Of a stretch of 64,000 nt of DNA, positions 24,258 to 37,200 are shown piece after piece. Below the pieces are notes generated by a model. That model saw only the letters and a list, made by a program, of their open reading frames with translations. It did no database searches and was not told the DNA's origin. The position numbers and the translations under genes were made by a program. Source of the DNA: Berghia stephanieae (taxonomy: Eukaryota > Mollusca > Gastropoda > Nudibranchia > Aeolidiidae); NCBI GenBank assembly GCA_034508935.3, contig CM067447.1, positions 65,943,860-66,007,859 on the forward strand. The letters run 5' to 3'. How positions within the stretch are numbered: position 1 is the stretch's first letter; every line of letters begins with the position of its first letter.

Positions 24258-24762
24258 TGAGAGGAGTTAGAAAGTTCAAACACAGGAGCTCAAGATCAAA
24301 AATATTCTTATTTCATCCCTCCTCTGATCTCATCTATAATATTTCTTATCCAAAAGTATTCTTTTTTAACAATGATTTGACATGAAGAATTATCATTGCG
24401 GTCGGGATATAACATATCAAAATCAATTTTTATTCAAACCAGAAGCTGCTACGTTTTAAAAAGATAATAATAGGAACATCTCTTAATATTTTTGCCATTT
24501 TACTTGAGCAAGATCGGGTTTTCCCCAAGGCAAATGGGATATAAAAATAATTCTCATTTAGTTTCCAACAAAGCTGGCCCGGAACTGGAAAGCATAAACA
24601 CTCAAGTTGTTGTTATCACAAATTCTGTGTAAAAAGTAATAAACACAGGTGTGTAGTTTATCACACAGGGATGGTAGATTATCACACAGGGGTGGTAGTT
24701 CATCAATTAGGTGTGTAGATCATCACAAAGGGATGTGTAGTTCATCACACTAGTGTGTGTTG
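24258..24762. other. No gene; imperfect ~28-bp tandem repeat at 24645-24762
   Basis: AT-rich to about 24640, then four or five loose copies of a TAGTTCATCACACAGGGATG-like unit. No gene. Confidence 0.6.
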
Positions 24763-25085
24763 CAAATAGGACACCCAAACGCAGTTTCTGGACGTCTTCT
24801 GCCACTGTCAGTTTTAACATCTTTTTTTACAGCACCGAAAACACTCCTTTTTCCTCAATACTTAATGGCAGCCGCTCGCATCTTGTGTTTTTTCATGGTT
24901 TCTAATGGCCAACCCAGCAGCAGAAGGGGCAGCTCTGTAATCTTGAGTCACAAGGGTATCAGGGAAGAAGAGCTTGAAAAAACTCATAAGGATGAGAGAT
25001 GTAATCTCTAAGTGAATATGTCCTAGATTAGGGCCAGCATGTCCAACAAACATCCCCACTTCTACATTTTCCAGCAGCTCAGTCC
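24763..25085 (-). pseudogene. Possible piggyBac-like transposase C-terminal remnant
   Basis: On the minus strand a broken frame reads from a WAWTELLENVEVGMFVGHAG segment through SFFKLFFPDTLV to a cysteine-rich end (CFRCCKK, then in another frame RRPETAFGCPICNTH). A Cys-x2-Cys pair spaced in this way, after a proline/arginine-rich linker, resembles the C-terminal cysteine domain of piggyBac transposases. Stops and a frame change break it, and a family A fragment abuts it at 25090. TTAA MITEs within 8 kb fit this reading but do not prove it. Confidence 0.3.
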
Positions 25086-25089
25086 ACGC

Positions 25090-25545
25090 CCACTCTGGGA
25101 TAGTAAAAAGTTCTAGAATTACAATTAAAGCACCCAAGAAAAAGTAAGACATAGGGGAACTGGGAACAAATAGGGATCAGATGTAGATTCCAAGAGCATA
25201 CCACTAATGCACTTAGTTTGAGATCACCTATAAGTCTCATCCAGACACAAGCACAAAATCCAACAAGGAGGAATACACTCAAATGCTTGCATTATACATT
25301 AAAAATAACAAATATAATAACACATAACAGAGAGATGATTTACAAGGAAAAAAATATCATCTCCCAAAACAATAACTATGCATTAGACTGTTTCCCTCCC
25401 AGCTAGACTCCGGCCAGGGTCGGGACAAAACCGAGCAATCTCACACCAAGACAAAGACAGAAAGCAAGTTGGAAAACAGATATAAGGGGATAGAAGACAC
25501 GGTAAGTACCTCCCTGCCCACTGTGGAGGTAGGGAACCCCATCCA
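25090..25545 (-). mobile_element. Family A retroelement, copy 9 (tail-less)
   Basis: Starts at GGGATAGTAAAAAG without the tail and ends at CCCATCCAG. Confidence 0.85.
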
Positions 25546-26144
25546 GTGGTGTCTGGTTTGTGTTGTGTTGTGTGTGTGATTGAGTATGTTTCAGCCAAAG
25601 TAATTTGTAATTTAAGCACTTAGAGTCTGGTGTCTCGGAGTTATAGCGCTATATAAGTTTTCAGCATTATTATTATTTTTATTGTTTATCGGCAATCTAT
25701 CAATCATCTGACACAGGAAATTGACTGCCATTTTTTAAAAATTGTAACTCGGTAAGTTCTGTCTCAATCGGTGAACCGAAAGGGGAAATGAAAGTAGAAT
25801 TCTAGTTATAGTAAAAATAAAGTGTTAACAGCTAAAAAATAGAATAAACAACTTGTACTACTGAAAACGAGTATACCTAACACAAAAAGTACCCGGCGAC
25901 CACAGACGATCCCATACAATACAAATAGAACAACAAAAGGCGATGGGAGCGATAATGGCCTCTATGGCTTAAGTAATGTATTTTGTTTTTATTGTTTTGT
26001 TGTTGGCTGAAGGTTTTTGACCCTGAAATGATCTGTGTTTGATATTTTGTTTTTATTGTTTTGTTGTTGGCTGAAGGTTTTTGACCCTGAAATGCTCTGT
26101 GTTTGATATTTTGTTTTATTTTGAAGCTGTTCTCTTCATTTTTC
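25546..26144. repeat. SINE tail and duplicated repeat E
   Basis: At 25625-25680 GTTATAGCGCTATATAAG runs into (ATT)n, a SINE/LINE tail. At about 25984-26120 the repeat E core GGCTGAAGG...GACCCTGAAATG occurs twice in tandem with a 58-60 bp period. No gene. Confidence 0.6.
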
Positions 26145-26421
26145 TTCATTACTTTTCAAAGTCCTCAATTTCTATCAGCTTTGAATCACTTGAACAAATT
26201 CAGTGACACGTTGTTCATTACTTTTCAAAGTCCTCAATTTCTATCAGCTTTGAATCACTTGAACAAATTCAGTGACACGTTGTTCATTACTTTTCAAAGT
26301 CCTCAATTTCTATCAGCTTTGAATCACTTGGACAAATTCAGTGACACGTTGTTCATTACTTTTCAAAGTCCTCAATTTCTATCAGCTTTGAATCACTTGA
26401 ACAAATTCAGTGACACGTTTT
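26145..26421 (+). repeat. 69-bp minisatellite, 4 copies
   Basis: Four almost identical 69-bp units (starts near 26145, 26214, 26283, 26352). As 69 is 23 codons, one plus-strand frame stays open through all copies (FITFQSPQFLSALNHLNKF...), but the start lies in low-complexity DNA and no splice or promoter context supports coding. Confidence 0.95.
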
Positions 26422-26752
26422 AATCAGAAAAAAAAAAAAAAAAAAGACATTTCATTATACAAACATTCATTAAACTGGCTCGTCTTCTATTATTCATCAC
26501 AGTTTTATAACAATAACACTGGCTCTATTAACCGTAACAGTAAAAAAAAAAATTTTTTAATTTTTAAACCCCAAAATAAATGTAACCAAACAAAATAATG
26601 ATCATTTGTCAAAGGTTGAAGTTCGTGTCAATTGATATTTAATGAATCGAGTCAACCCGATTTAACGTCCTGGATAAACAATAAATTCTTTAAACAAATT
26701 GGTATCAACTGTAATCACAAGGTCCTGATGACGTGGTGAAGGCATTTGTAGA

Positions 26753-29700
26753 TCAGCTGACCGAATCATCCGAGGTGTAGGACCGCACAGGCACAACCGT
26801 GACACGACTCGACAGTTTACCATTGTGGGAGCTGAAGAGATGGAAAATAATGTTAGTGAAAAGAATTAGAAGGAAAAGAATGATGATGGTGATAATATTA
26901 AGAAGAATAACAATAACGATAATCATCATCTTCATCATCATAATAACAACAACAACACTATTAATAAAAAAAATAATAATTTTACCAATAACAATGATAA
27001 TAGTAAAATAACAATATTACCAATAATAATAATAACAATAACAATAATCGATATTATATAAATAATGCTTAGACATGAATGGACCATAAAAACAAAAAAA
27101 CCACTCAAGTTTTAAAACAGTTCCTGGAGGATATTTTTGCTTTGTTGTGCGGCTTTGTGGTCTTGTGGTATGACACTCGCTTTCGGATCGGAGGGTCCCG
27201 GGTTCGAGCCTCGCTCGGCGCATAGTTGAGTCCTTGGAGAAGGCTCTTTAATCACATTCTCACATCATACTCAGGTGTAAAATGAGAACCTAGCTTTTAA
27301 CAGCATTGTCTCTGTCCGAAAAAATTGTAATATCACCTGATAGGCGTCATGTCCTGTCCTAAATCTTAAATTTTGTTGTTGGCCAGGGACCCCTTGTAAA
27401 GCGCTTTGAGCATGTTTAGTGGATATTGCGCTATATAAAACCTCAAGATGAAAAGATAAAAGAAGTCAGAGGCAAAAGAGTATGTTCAAGCACAGGATGC
27501 ATAAAAGCTAAAGATGGCAATGTTTTGATGGATAGAACAGATGTGTTGAATAGATGGTCAGAGTATATAGAGGAACTTTTTTATGATGAAAGAGAAAAAC
27601 TAACAATAAGCAAAGAGATAGACGGGCCACCAATTTTAAAAGAAGAAGTAGAAGCAGCTATCAAAAAAATGAAGTTAGGCAAAGCAACAGGCCCTGATAA
27701 TATCCCAATAGAAATTATCACAACATTAGAGGATTTAGGTTTAAACACAGTGACAAATCTATTGAATAAGATATATGACAGTGGTAAAATTCCAGATGAT
27801 TTATTAAAGTCAGTGTTTATAACACTTCCAAAGTCACCAGGGGCCATGGAATGCGAGTTACACCGAACGATTAGTCTTATGAGTCACATCACGAAAATTC
27901 TCTTAAGAGTACTAATGAACAGAATGAGGAAAAGTATAAAACCAGAGATATCAAGAACTCAATTTGGATTTGTCCCCGACAAAGGTACAAGAAATGCTAT
28001 TTTCACCCTATCAATGTTGATGGAAAGATGTATTGAAATCCAGAAAGACTTATTTATTTGCTTTATTGATTACTCAAAGGCATTTGATAAAGTTAGACAT
28101 TGTGAACTATTTAATATCCTTGAAGGACTAGACATAGACGGAAAAGATCTTAAAATTATTAGAAACTTATATTGGAAACAAAGTGCAGCCGTCAGGATTG
28201 AAGGAGAATTAAGTAAATATATACAAATTAAACGAGGTGTTAGACAAGGATGTGTTTTGTCACCAGACCTTTTCAATATCTACAGCGAAACAATTATTAG
28301 AACTTTAGGAGATAGCCCAGGCATTAAAATCAATGGTGAGAATATCAATAATATAAGATATGCAGATGACACAGCACTAATTTCAGACTCAAAAGAAAAT
28401 TTACAACTACTCCTCAATAAAATAGTCACAGAGAGTGAACGTATGGGGTTATACTTAAATGTAAAAAAGACAGAATGCATGGTTGTATCAAGGAGAGAAA
28501 GAAATCCAATATGCAACTTAATAAGCAATGGAAAAACTATAAAACAAGTTCAGGCATTTAAATATCTTGGATACATAATGACTTCAGATGGCAGATGCAA
28601 CACAGAAATAAAACGAAGAATTGCAATAGCTAAAGATAGTTTTAATAAAATGAGTCTAATTTTTAAAAACCACATTATCTCAATGACAACAAAACATAGG
28701 GTTTTGAAGGCCTACGTATGGTCAGTATTATTATATGGCTGCGAAAGCTGGACAATTACAGAAGACATTAGAAAGAAACTGGAGGCAGCAGAAATGTGGT
28801 TTCTTAGAAGGATGTTAAGAATCTCATGGACAGAGAAGAAAACTAATGAAGAAGTATTAGAGTAAGCTGAAACTAAAAGGCTATTAATTCGTACAATAAG
28901 AAAAAGACAAATGCAATTTTTAGGACACCTAAATCGACATAAATGTATTGAACATCTTGCTCTCACAGGAAAGATAGAAGGTAAAAAGAGTAAAGGTAGA
29001 CCAAGAAAAACATATTTGAATAGTCTGAACAGCTGGGTGACAAAGAAAGAGAAGAGTAATATTAGTTTTCTGAGGTTATCTGATCAAAGAGATGAATGGC
29101 GTATCATGATCACAGATGTCTGGCACAGACTTGGTACTTGAAGAAGAAGAAGAAAACCTCAATAAAAAAAAAGACATTTTACATTTTACCATGCTCAATG
29201 CGCTCTACAATGTTTCATTTATCCCCCAGCAGGCTATATGAAAAGTCGTCTTTTAGGGTCTTTTTTGTATTAACACTCTTACATATCTGTCACCTTTTGT
29301 AGCCAGGTACTCATTAACACCTGAGTTGAGTGAAGTAATGCGTGTTAAGTGCCCTACCCAAGGACACAATTTTCCTTGATTGCTGTCACCCATCCAGCCA
29401 CTGATCACACTTATCATTGCTTGACTTTTGATCTGACTAACATCCTGTCAAGAGAGTAGCCAGCAATTCTTACTATCAGTTTAATGTTACAGATATACCA
29501 GGATAAACTATGACTCCATAGGCCTCCTGAGGCTATGTGGTCGTGTGGTATGACACTCACCTTCAGATCAGAAGATCTAGGGTTCGAGTCCCACTCTGAA
29601 CAGTACATCGTTGAATATTTGGAAAAATGCTCTGTACTCACATTCTCTCACTGTACTCGGGTGTAAATTGAGTATCTGGCCGTTAACAGCTTTGTCTCAG

Positions 29701-32700
29701 TCGAAAAAAAAATACTATCACCTAACAGGCGTCATGTCTCGTCCTACATGTTTGAGTGTTGCTGTTGGCCAGGGACCCCTTGTAAAGCACTTTGAGCACG
29801 TTTAGTGGATACGGTTCTATATAAATACTCTAGTTTTGTTTCGAAACCATCCGTTCCAAGGATTTCAACTTACCAGCACTTGATATGGATTTCCTCACAC
29901 CTTGTCGCGTCCACAGTTTTGCTGTATCTCTCCCATGTCTTTCCTGAATCCAAAGAGTAGAAAACAGGAAGACCAGGGTAGCAGCTACGCATCTCTAAAC
30001 AACCGTCGCCAGATAACCTTGATGAACAAACAAAAACAAAAAACAATCAATAAATCAACAAAGAAGTAAATCTCTCTCTAGCATCACTATGGAGTAAAAA
30101 TGGAGAAAACTCAAGGAATCAGTCATAGTCATAGTATAGGATTTCAAAGTGAACATCAGGGGATAGTTTCTTGCTCAAGGATAAAACTGAAATGTCAATG
30201 GCAGGGCTCCAACATTTGTATTCAGATTGCCTTATCCCCTTAGCCTCTAGCGAACAACGTGACAGTGGCATAGCACAAAGGCCTCAAACTGGGAGGGTAC
30301 CAAGTTCGACTCCCCACCATGATGTGAGGCCTCAAGCAAATCATCTCACCCTAGCTCAGTTTGTGGCTGATGCCTGGGTTATTCCAGTCTTCCTTTGAAA
30401 TAGGCACTCAAAACAAATTCCCCCTTCAGTATCAGTAAAGGGAAATTTCCTTCTTAGAAAGTAAGACAAAAAGGGAATAAAATAGAAAAGCAGGTCCTAA
30501 AACTAGAGCTTTTATATAGCGCAATATCCACTAAACGTGCTCAGAGCGCTTTACAAGGGGTCCCTGACCAACAGCAACACGTAACATGTAGAATGAGACA
30601 TGACGCCTGTCAGGCGATATTACAAATTTTTTTCTGCCAGAGCCAACGCTGTTAACGGCCAGGTACACATTTTACACCTGAGTATGGTGAGAGAATGTGA
30701 GTAAAAAGTCTTTTCCAAAGACACAACTATGCGCTGAGCAATACTCGAACCCAGGACCTTCCAATCCGAAAGCGAGTGTCATAGCCGCAGGTCCTACAAC
30801 AAGCATGATTATTCACACGGAAAGATAAACGATATCTCAGGGGGCTCAGTTGATAGAGCTCTACCTTTAAAACCAAATGGACAGATTGGGTCCGGTTGGG
30901 ATTTTTTCTCTGACTGGGTAGCTGGGTCAGTTAGATATGTCAGAAATTACTTTGCGATAGACTTAGAGCCCTATCCAAGGGGTAGTGAGCAATTGCCATT
31001 ATCTGTTTCACGCTAGAGAAACTAGGATAAGTTCCAGAGCCATTGGCTCTAGAGGACTAAATATAATCATAAAATCTCTCACAGAAAATCACCCAGTCAT
31101 ATCAGATTGCACAGAAAAGACTCCAGCCAAGGTCTTGGCAAAACAAAGTCCCGGCTACCTCTAAGACAATGGCAGAAAAAGCATAGCATTCCATCAAAGC
31201 CATAATATCCATGGAGCCAGACTTTATCCTGGTTTCTATAGCGTCAAACAGATGACAGCTGTTGCTTGTTATCCTCTGGATAGGCTTTGGATAGGACACT
31301 AGTCTATTTCAAAATATTTTCCAACATATCTGAAAGACTCAGGTACCCATTCATTGCTGGGTAGATGGATAACTTCACCGAGGATCGATGACAGTCCCTT
31401 TGCATGCGAACTATGTGTAACCTTAAACATTTATAATCTGATTAATACAATTAAGTGAGAACTATTCATAAATATGGCTGGTAAAAACAATAGCAAAGAG
31501 CTGATTGACGTCAATTTCATTCTATCCATACCTGGCTCCAGGAGGTGGAATGTGATATGGAATGTCCAGACACTCCAAGCGTTTCAGTTCCCTGTGACCC
31601 AACATGTTGGCAAATGAAGACCAATCCTTCTCTTCCTCCTCCTTCCTGACCTTGACCTCCGTGTCTTCCCAGGATGCTTTGTGCCAAGCCCTCTCTGCCA
31701 AGGCCAGTAGACGAGGAAAGATCATCTCATGGAATTGCTGGGGTGTCCTGACCAACTCTGTCCAAATCTGACCCTGAATACCTGGACAGTAACAAGGCCA
31801 ATCAGACAGCAGGGATCAATGTCAAGGCTAGCCAATAACACGCTATACAAGTAGGATTCAACATTATTATCAGTAGTAGCAACAACTATTACTACAGCAG
31901 CACCAGTAACAGCGGATCACTATTATCATCATCATCATCATCATCATTATTATTATTGGCATTATCATTATTGTAATTTCTTTTAGTATTAATATCATCA
32001 CCATCCTCCTCCTCCTCTTCACCTTTTTCTTTATCTTCTCCTTAACATCATCATCATCATTATTATTATTATTCTTGAGGGAAGTCAAAAAGCATGATAG
32101 AATCCAAGAGTGCACAAATCCAATGCTCCCATGTGCTGGAATTCAGCATGCTAATATGTAACGATTACTGTATTTTTATTATCATTTGTATTATTATTAT
32201 CATTTGTATTATTATTATCATTTGTATTATTATTATCATTTGTATTATTAATTCATTTTTGCCACATGGTCTTCGAATTTTAAACGCCCAACTGTGATTT
32301 AAACTAAATACTATCTTTTAAATATACACTCACAAGTTCGGACTAGGGCCAGAGGTATGGCCTATCTCAATTTATTAAATTAATATATAAGGTGTTGCTA
32401 TTGGTTCTTGGTTGTATATTTTTACATGTTTGTACATTTGCATATATATACGAGGGCTCTTTCAGAAATAACCGAAAAATGCCCATTGCTCAGCAACCAA
32501 TGGAGATTTTTTAATTCTGTAAACGACATGATATTCCTTATTTCCCTACGGATATTCCCAGAAATTATGAAGTGCATCATTTTGCACAATGAATTTCTAG
32601 ACGATTTTAAAGATGGCGGCCCACCTTGAAACTTGGTCAAAGGAGGAAATCAGAGCTGTCATACGTTTTTTGAACGCCAAAAGTCTGAATCCTACCGAAA

Positions 32701-34240
32701 TTCATAAAGAACTTCAGAGTGTATATGGTGAGCATGTTATAAGCCGTACACAAGTCTATCACTGGTGTAATTTGTTTGAAGCCAGCCATTCCGACTTAAC
32801 AGACAGGGAATGGAGAGGGCGTTCGATAACTGCGACGTCAGAAGACAATGTGAAGCGAGTTGATGAGCTTATTCGTCAAGACAGGAGGTTGAAACTTCAT
32901 GAAATCGCAAGCAGTCTTGAAATTTCGGAAACTTCTGCCCACAGAATTGTATTTGATGAACTTGGCTACAGAAAAGTCAGCGCAAGATGGGTTCCTAAGC
33001 AATTGACAGACAATCATAAAGAACAAAGATTGGACATCTGCAGGGAACTTTTGAGAAGAAGCAAGAACTCACGCAGGGTTCACGGGCATACTGCCAACAC
33101 CGGCGGAGACTTTCTAGGGTACGATGTGACTTTTCTTGACAGCATAGTCACCGGTGATGAGACTTGGTTGCACCATTGCACCCCAGAAACAAAGCAAGAT
33201 TCGATGACATGGAAACATCCATCCTCGCCTGTCGCGAAGAAATTCAAAGTCATGCGGTCAGCAAAGAAAATAATGGGAACTGTTTTCTGGGACAGTCGTG
33301 GTGTTATTCTGTTCGAAACCTTACAACCTGGAGAAACATTCAATGCTGCAAGGTACTGCCAAACTCTTGACAAGCTTAGGGAGGCCATTCGCAGAAAGCG
33401 CCCAGGGCAGTTGACCAAAGGGGTCATTTTGCAACACGACAACGCTACACCCCACAAAGCACGAGTGACGGAAGGTTGGCTAGAGAAATATGGATGGGAG
33501 ATTTTGCCACACCCACCACACAGTCCAGACCTCGCACCATCTGATTATCACCTCTTTGGGCCACTGAAACGTGAGCTGGCAAGAAAGCGCTTTGATGTCG
33601 ATGAAGAGCTTGTTGACCATGTGCGGAAATGGCTACAAAACCTTGACGGAAATTTCTTCCGAGAGGGTATCTATTCCATGGTGCGGTGTTGGCAGAAGTG
33701 TGTCGACAGACTTGGCTGTTACGTAGAGAAATGAAGGACGAGTCAAGGTATGAACACGTGCAAGAATTTTGTTGATAGCAAAAAAATGCGGCTTTTACAG
33801 GCATTTTTCGGTTAATTATGAAAGAGCCCTCGTATATATATATATCAATTTTATCAATAGGGTTACTCTCATCAAACAGAGACACATTTCATCCCAAACT
33901 GACCTTTAATATTTGCTGGTTGTTTCAGAGCTGTGTAATCCTCAGACTCTTTCAACAGTTTGAGGTCTGATGCTGTCAATTTCTCTCCAGTCAGTTTCAC
34001 ATCAGCATTGGACAAAAGGTCATCTGGTGCAAATCGAAACACCTTGTGAGTGTCCAAGAATCGACACGCCCAGTACAGGCCGCGTTCCTCTGGATCTGGT
34101 TCATGGGGGTGGTCAAAGTACAGGTGTGTGCCAGGAGATAGGACCACCTGGGAATAGATATATATGGATTATTGCTCTTCTTCTTCTCCTCCTCCTCTTT
34201 ATTCCTCTTCTCCTCCTTCTTATTATTATTATTATTATTA

Positions 34241-34293
<53 letters not shown>

Positions 34294-37200
34294 TATTATT
34301 ATTATCATTAATGTTATTATTGTTATTGTTATCATTATTATTATTAATATTATTATTATCATCATTATGATGATTGTTATTACTATTGTAATTATCATTA
34401 CAAACCTGTCAATCTAAAAAAAATGAACTAAAAATGTTGGCCAGAAAACTCATCTTTTAAATATCGATTAATTAGAATGACCCTCAACTTTCAAACTTCG
34501 GACTTCCTTGAAGACTTTGCCAACTCCCAGGTTTGAAAGATAATAAAATAAATAAATAAATAAAATTCTCTTTATCCATCCCATCGAGGAAATTGGCCTC
34601 TAGGGTCTATTCCAAGGGAAGACTAGAATAACCCAAGCATCAATCGCAGTGCATCGCCGCAAATTGAGCTGGGGCGAGGTGACTTGCTTAAGGCCGTACA
34701 GCCCAGCAGTGGGTGACCGAACTCAGTACCTTTTGGGTATGAAGCAAAGACTGTACCTACACTGCCCCCAAGATGCCAAAATGAGGTTCATTTCAATCTA
34801 TCAATATTTGAATGATGGGTTTTCTGGCCAAAGTCGTTTGATATGGGATTAATTTTCGATTTTGATTTTTGAGGGTTTTACAGCGCTTGCAACACATTAA
34901 GGTCATATCAGCGCCAGTAAAAAGGAAGAAAATGGGATAGTAAAAAGTTCTAGAATTACAATTAAAGCACGCAAGAAAAGGTTAGACAAAGGGGAATTGG
35001 TTCAAATAGGAAACAGATGTAGCACACTATCTAAGTACTTAGTTTGAGATCACCTAAAAGTTTCACCCAGACACCAGCACAAGAACCCACGAAGAGGAAC
35101 ACACTCAAATGGTAACAAACCATATGTTAAAAATAAAATAATAATAATAATACATAACAGAGAATGATATAGAAGAAAAAAATATCATCTCCCAAAACCA
35201 TATACATTCGACTGTTTCCCTCCCAGCAAAGGACTCTGGCCAGGGTCAGGACAAAACCAAGTAATCCCATTCCAAGGCAAAGACAGAAAGCAATTGAAAA
35301 ACAGATACAGGGGGATAGAAGACACAGCAAGTACCTCCCTGCCCACTATGGGAGGTCAGGATCCCCACCCAGATATAGGATTAAATCCAAGTCGGAAACA
35401 GGTTTTCAAATGCCAGGGATTTTTTGGAGAGGGTAGATTCCACGGTTAAGGCGTCGAATAAACTCACCTCGTAACCTGCATTGGCCAACTTGTACGCATC
35501 ATAGACATGACCGGTTTCCCAGACATTGCGCCAGAAGTGAACGAGAACTCTTTTGTTTGGGAATTTCTTTCTGCTGTAAGGCTCGCTCTGCTTTGTCACC
35601 TGATTGGTCGATGGATAAAAATAAGAAACAATAAACCTTCATAAGCAGATGGTCAGACTATAAGTCATGTAGGAGCATTTAAGCCTATGGAATATTATAG
35701 TATTTGACCATTAAAATGTTACATTATATCAATAAATCAGAAAAATAAAAAAGAAATAAAAGTATTGAAAAATCAGCTACAGGTGTGTTTGTTTATTTGT
35801 TTTTACATTTTCACAATCAAGAGGACTCGAGGAAAATGAAATGAACTATAAAACTCAATGGGAAATCAAAGGATTAGAAAAAAATATAAATGAAAAAAAA
35901 AAACCCAAAAAGAATGAAAATGATACCAAAATTATACGCTCAGACTCAGAGGCAATTAAATAATTCAGAAAAAAAAACAACAACAAAAAACTAATTACAA
36001 AACTAAGAAGATAAAGAATGAAGCAACACATTTATAAATCAAAGAGAAAGTTTCATGCATCACAATTCAAGATACTGACACGAAGCAACACATATTTATA
36101 AATCAAAGAGAAAGTTTTAGTTTTACAAAAACACATCACAATTCAAGATATTCACATCCTTCACATAAAAAGGAGCCCCTACCTGCATGTCACTGACGAT
36201 TCCATCCTGCCAAGCCCCAAGGTCAAGACCATGTTTGTGGGCAATTTGACCCACCCGGGTGACAAAATACTCCATCAGTTCCTCAATGGAATTGAGCTTG
36301 TTTGACTCCACCAGGGCCATGCAGGCCGCCGAATCGTCCCACACCTCAAAGGGAACCTCATCTCCACCCAAGTGGAAAATACGCAATGGCTGGATGTCTT
36401 TATGCATAGCTTGAAGCTCCTCTATTACCTGTTTTAGTCATGGCATAAAGAAATACACATAGATCATCTATTACCTGTTTTAGTCGTGGCATAGAGAAAT
36501 GTACATATATTATCTATTACCTGTTTTAGTCATGGCATAGAGAAATGTACATATATCATCTATTACCTGTTTTAGTCATGGCATAGAGAAATGTACATAT
36601 ATCATCTATTACCTGTTTTAGTCATGGCATAAAGAAATACACATAGATAATCTATTACCTGTTTTAGTCATGGCATAAAGAAATGTACATATATCATCTA
36701 TTACCTGTTTTAGTCATGGCATAGAGAAATGTACATATATCATCTATTACCTGTTTTAGTCATGGCATAGAGAAATGTACATATATCATCTATTACCTGT
36801 TTTAGTCATGGCATAAAGAAATGTACATATATCATCTATTACCTGTTTTAGTCATGGCATAAATAAAATATAAATTCGTCATTTATATGTTGGTCCCGAT
36901 AGCTCAGCTGGTAGAGCTTTTGTTTCACACCCAAAAGGATCGAGATCGATCCCAGGTGTACCAAGCAGGGATTGGGTAGCTAGGTATATTGAATCTGAGG
37001 CACATATAGTGCGGCTATGTGGTCTAGTGGTATGACACTCGTTTTCATATAGGAAGGTACTGGGTTCGAGCCTCACTCAGCGCCTGGTTGAGTCCCTGAA
37101 ATAGACTTTTTACTCACATTCTCTCACAGTACTCAGTTGTAAAATGAATACCTGGCTGTTTACAACATTGTCTCTGTCAGAAAAAAATTGTAACATCGCC

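Noticed and set aside
26103-26423. 106-codon frame with four 23-residue repeats
   Set aside because: Openness follows from a 69-bp tandem unit; the start is in low-complexity DNA and no splice or promoter signal supports it.
36422-36870. CRISPR-like appearance of the 46-, 49- and 58-bp arrays
   Set aside because: Units are contiguous with no variable spacers, and the DNA is clearly animal with introns.
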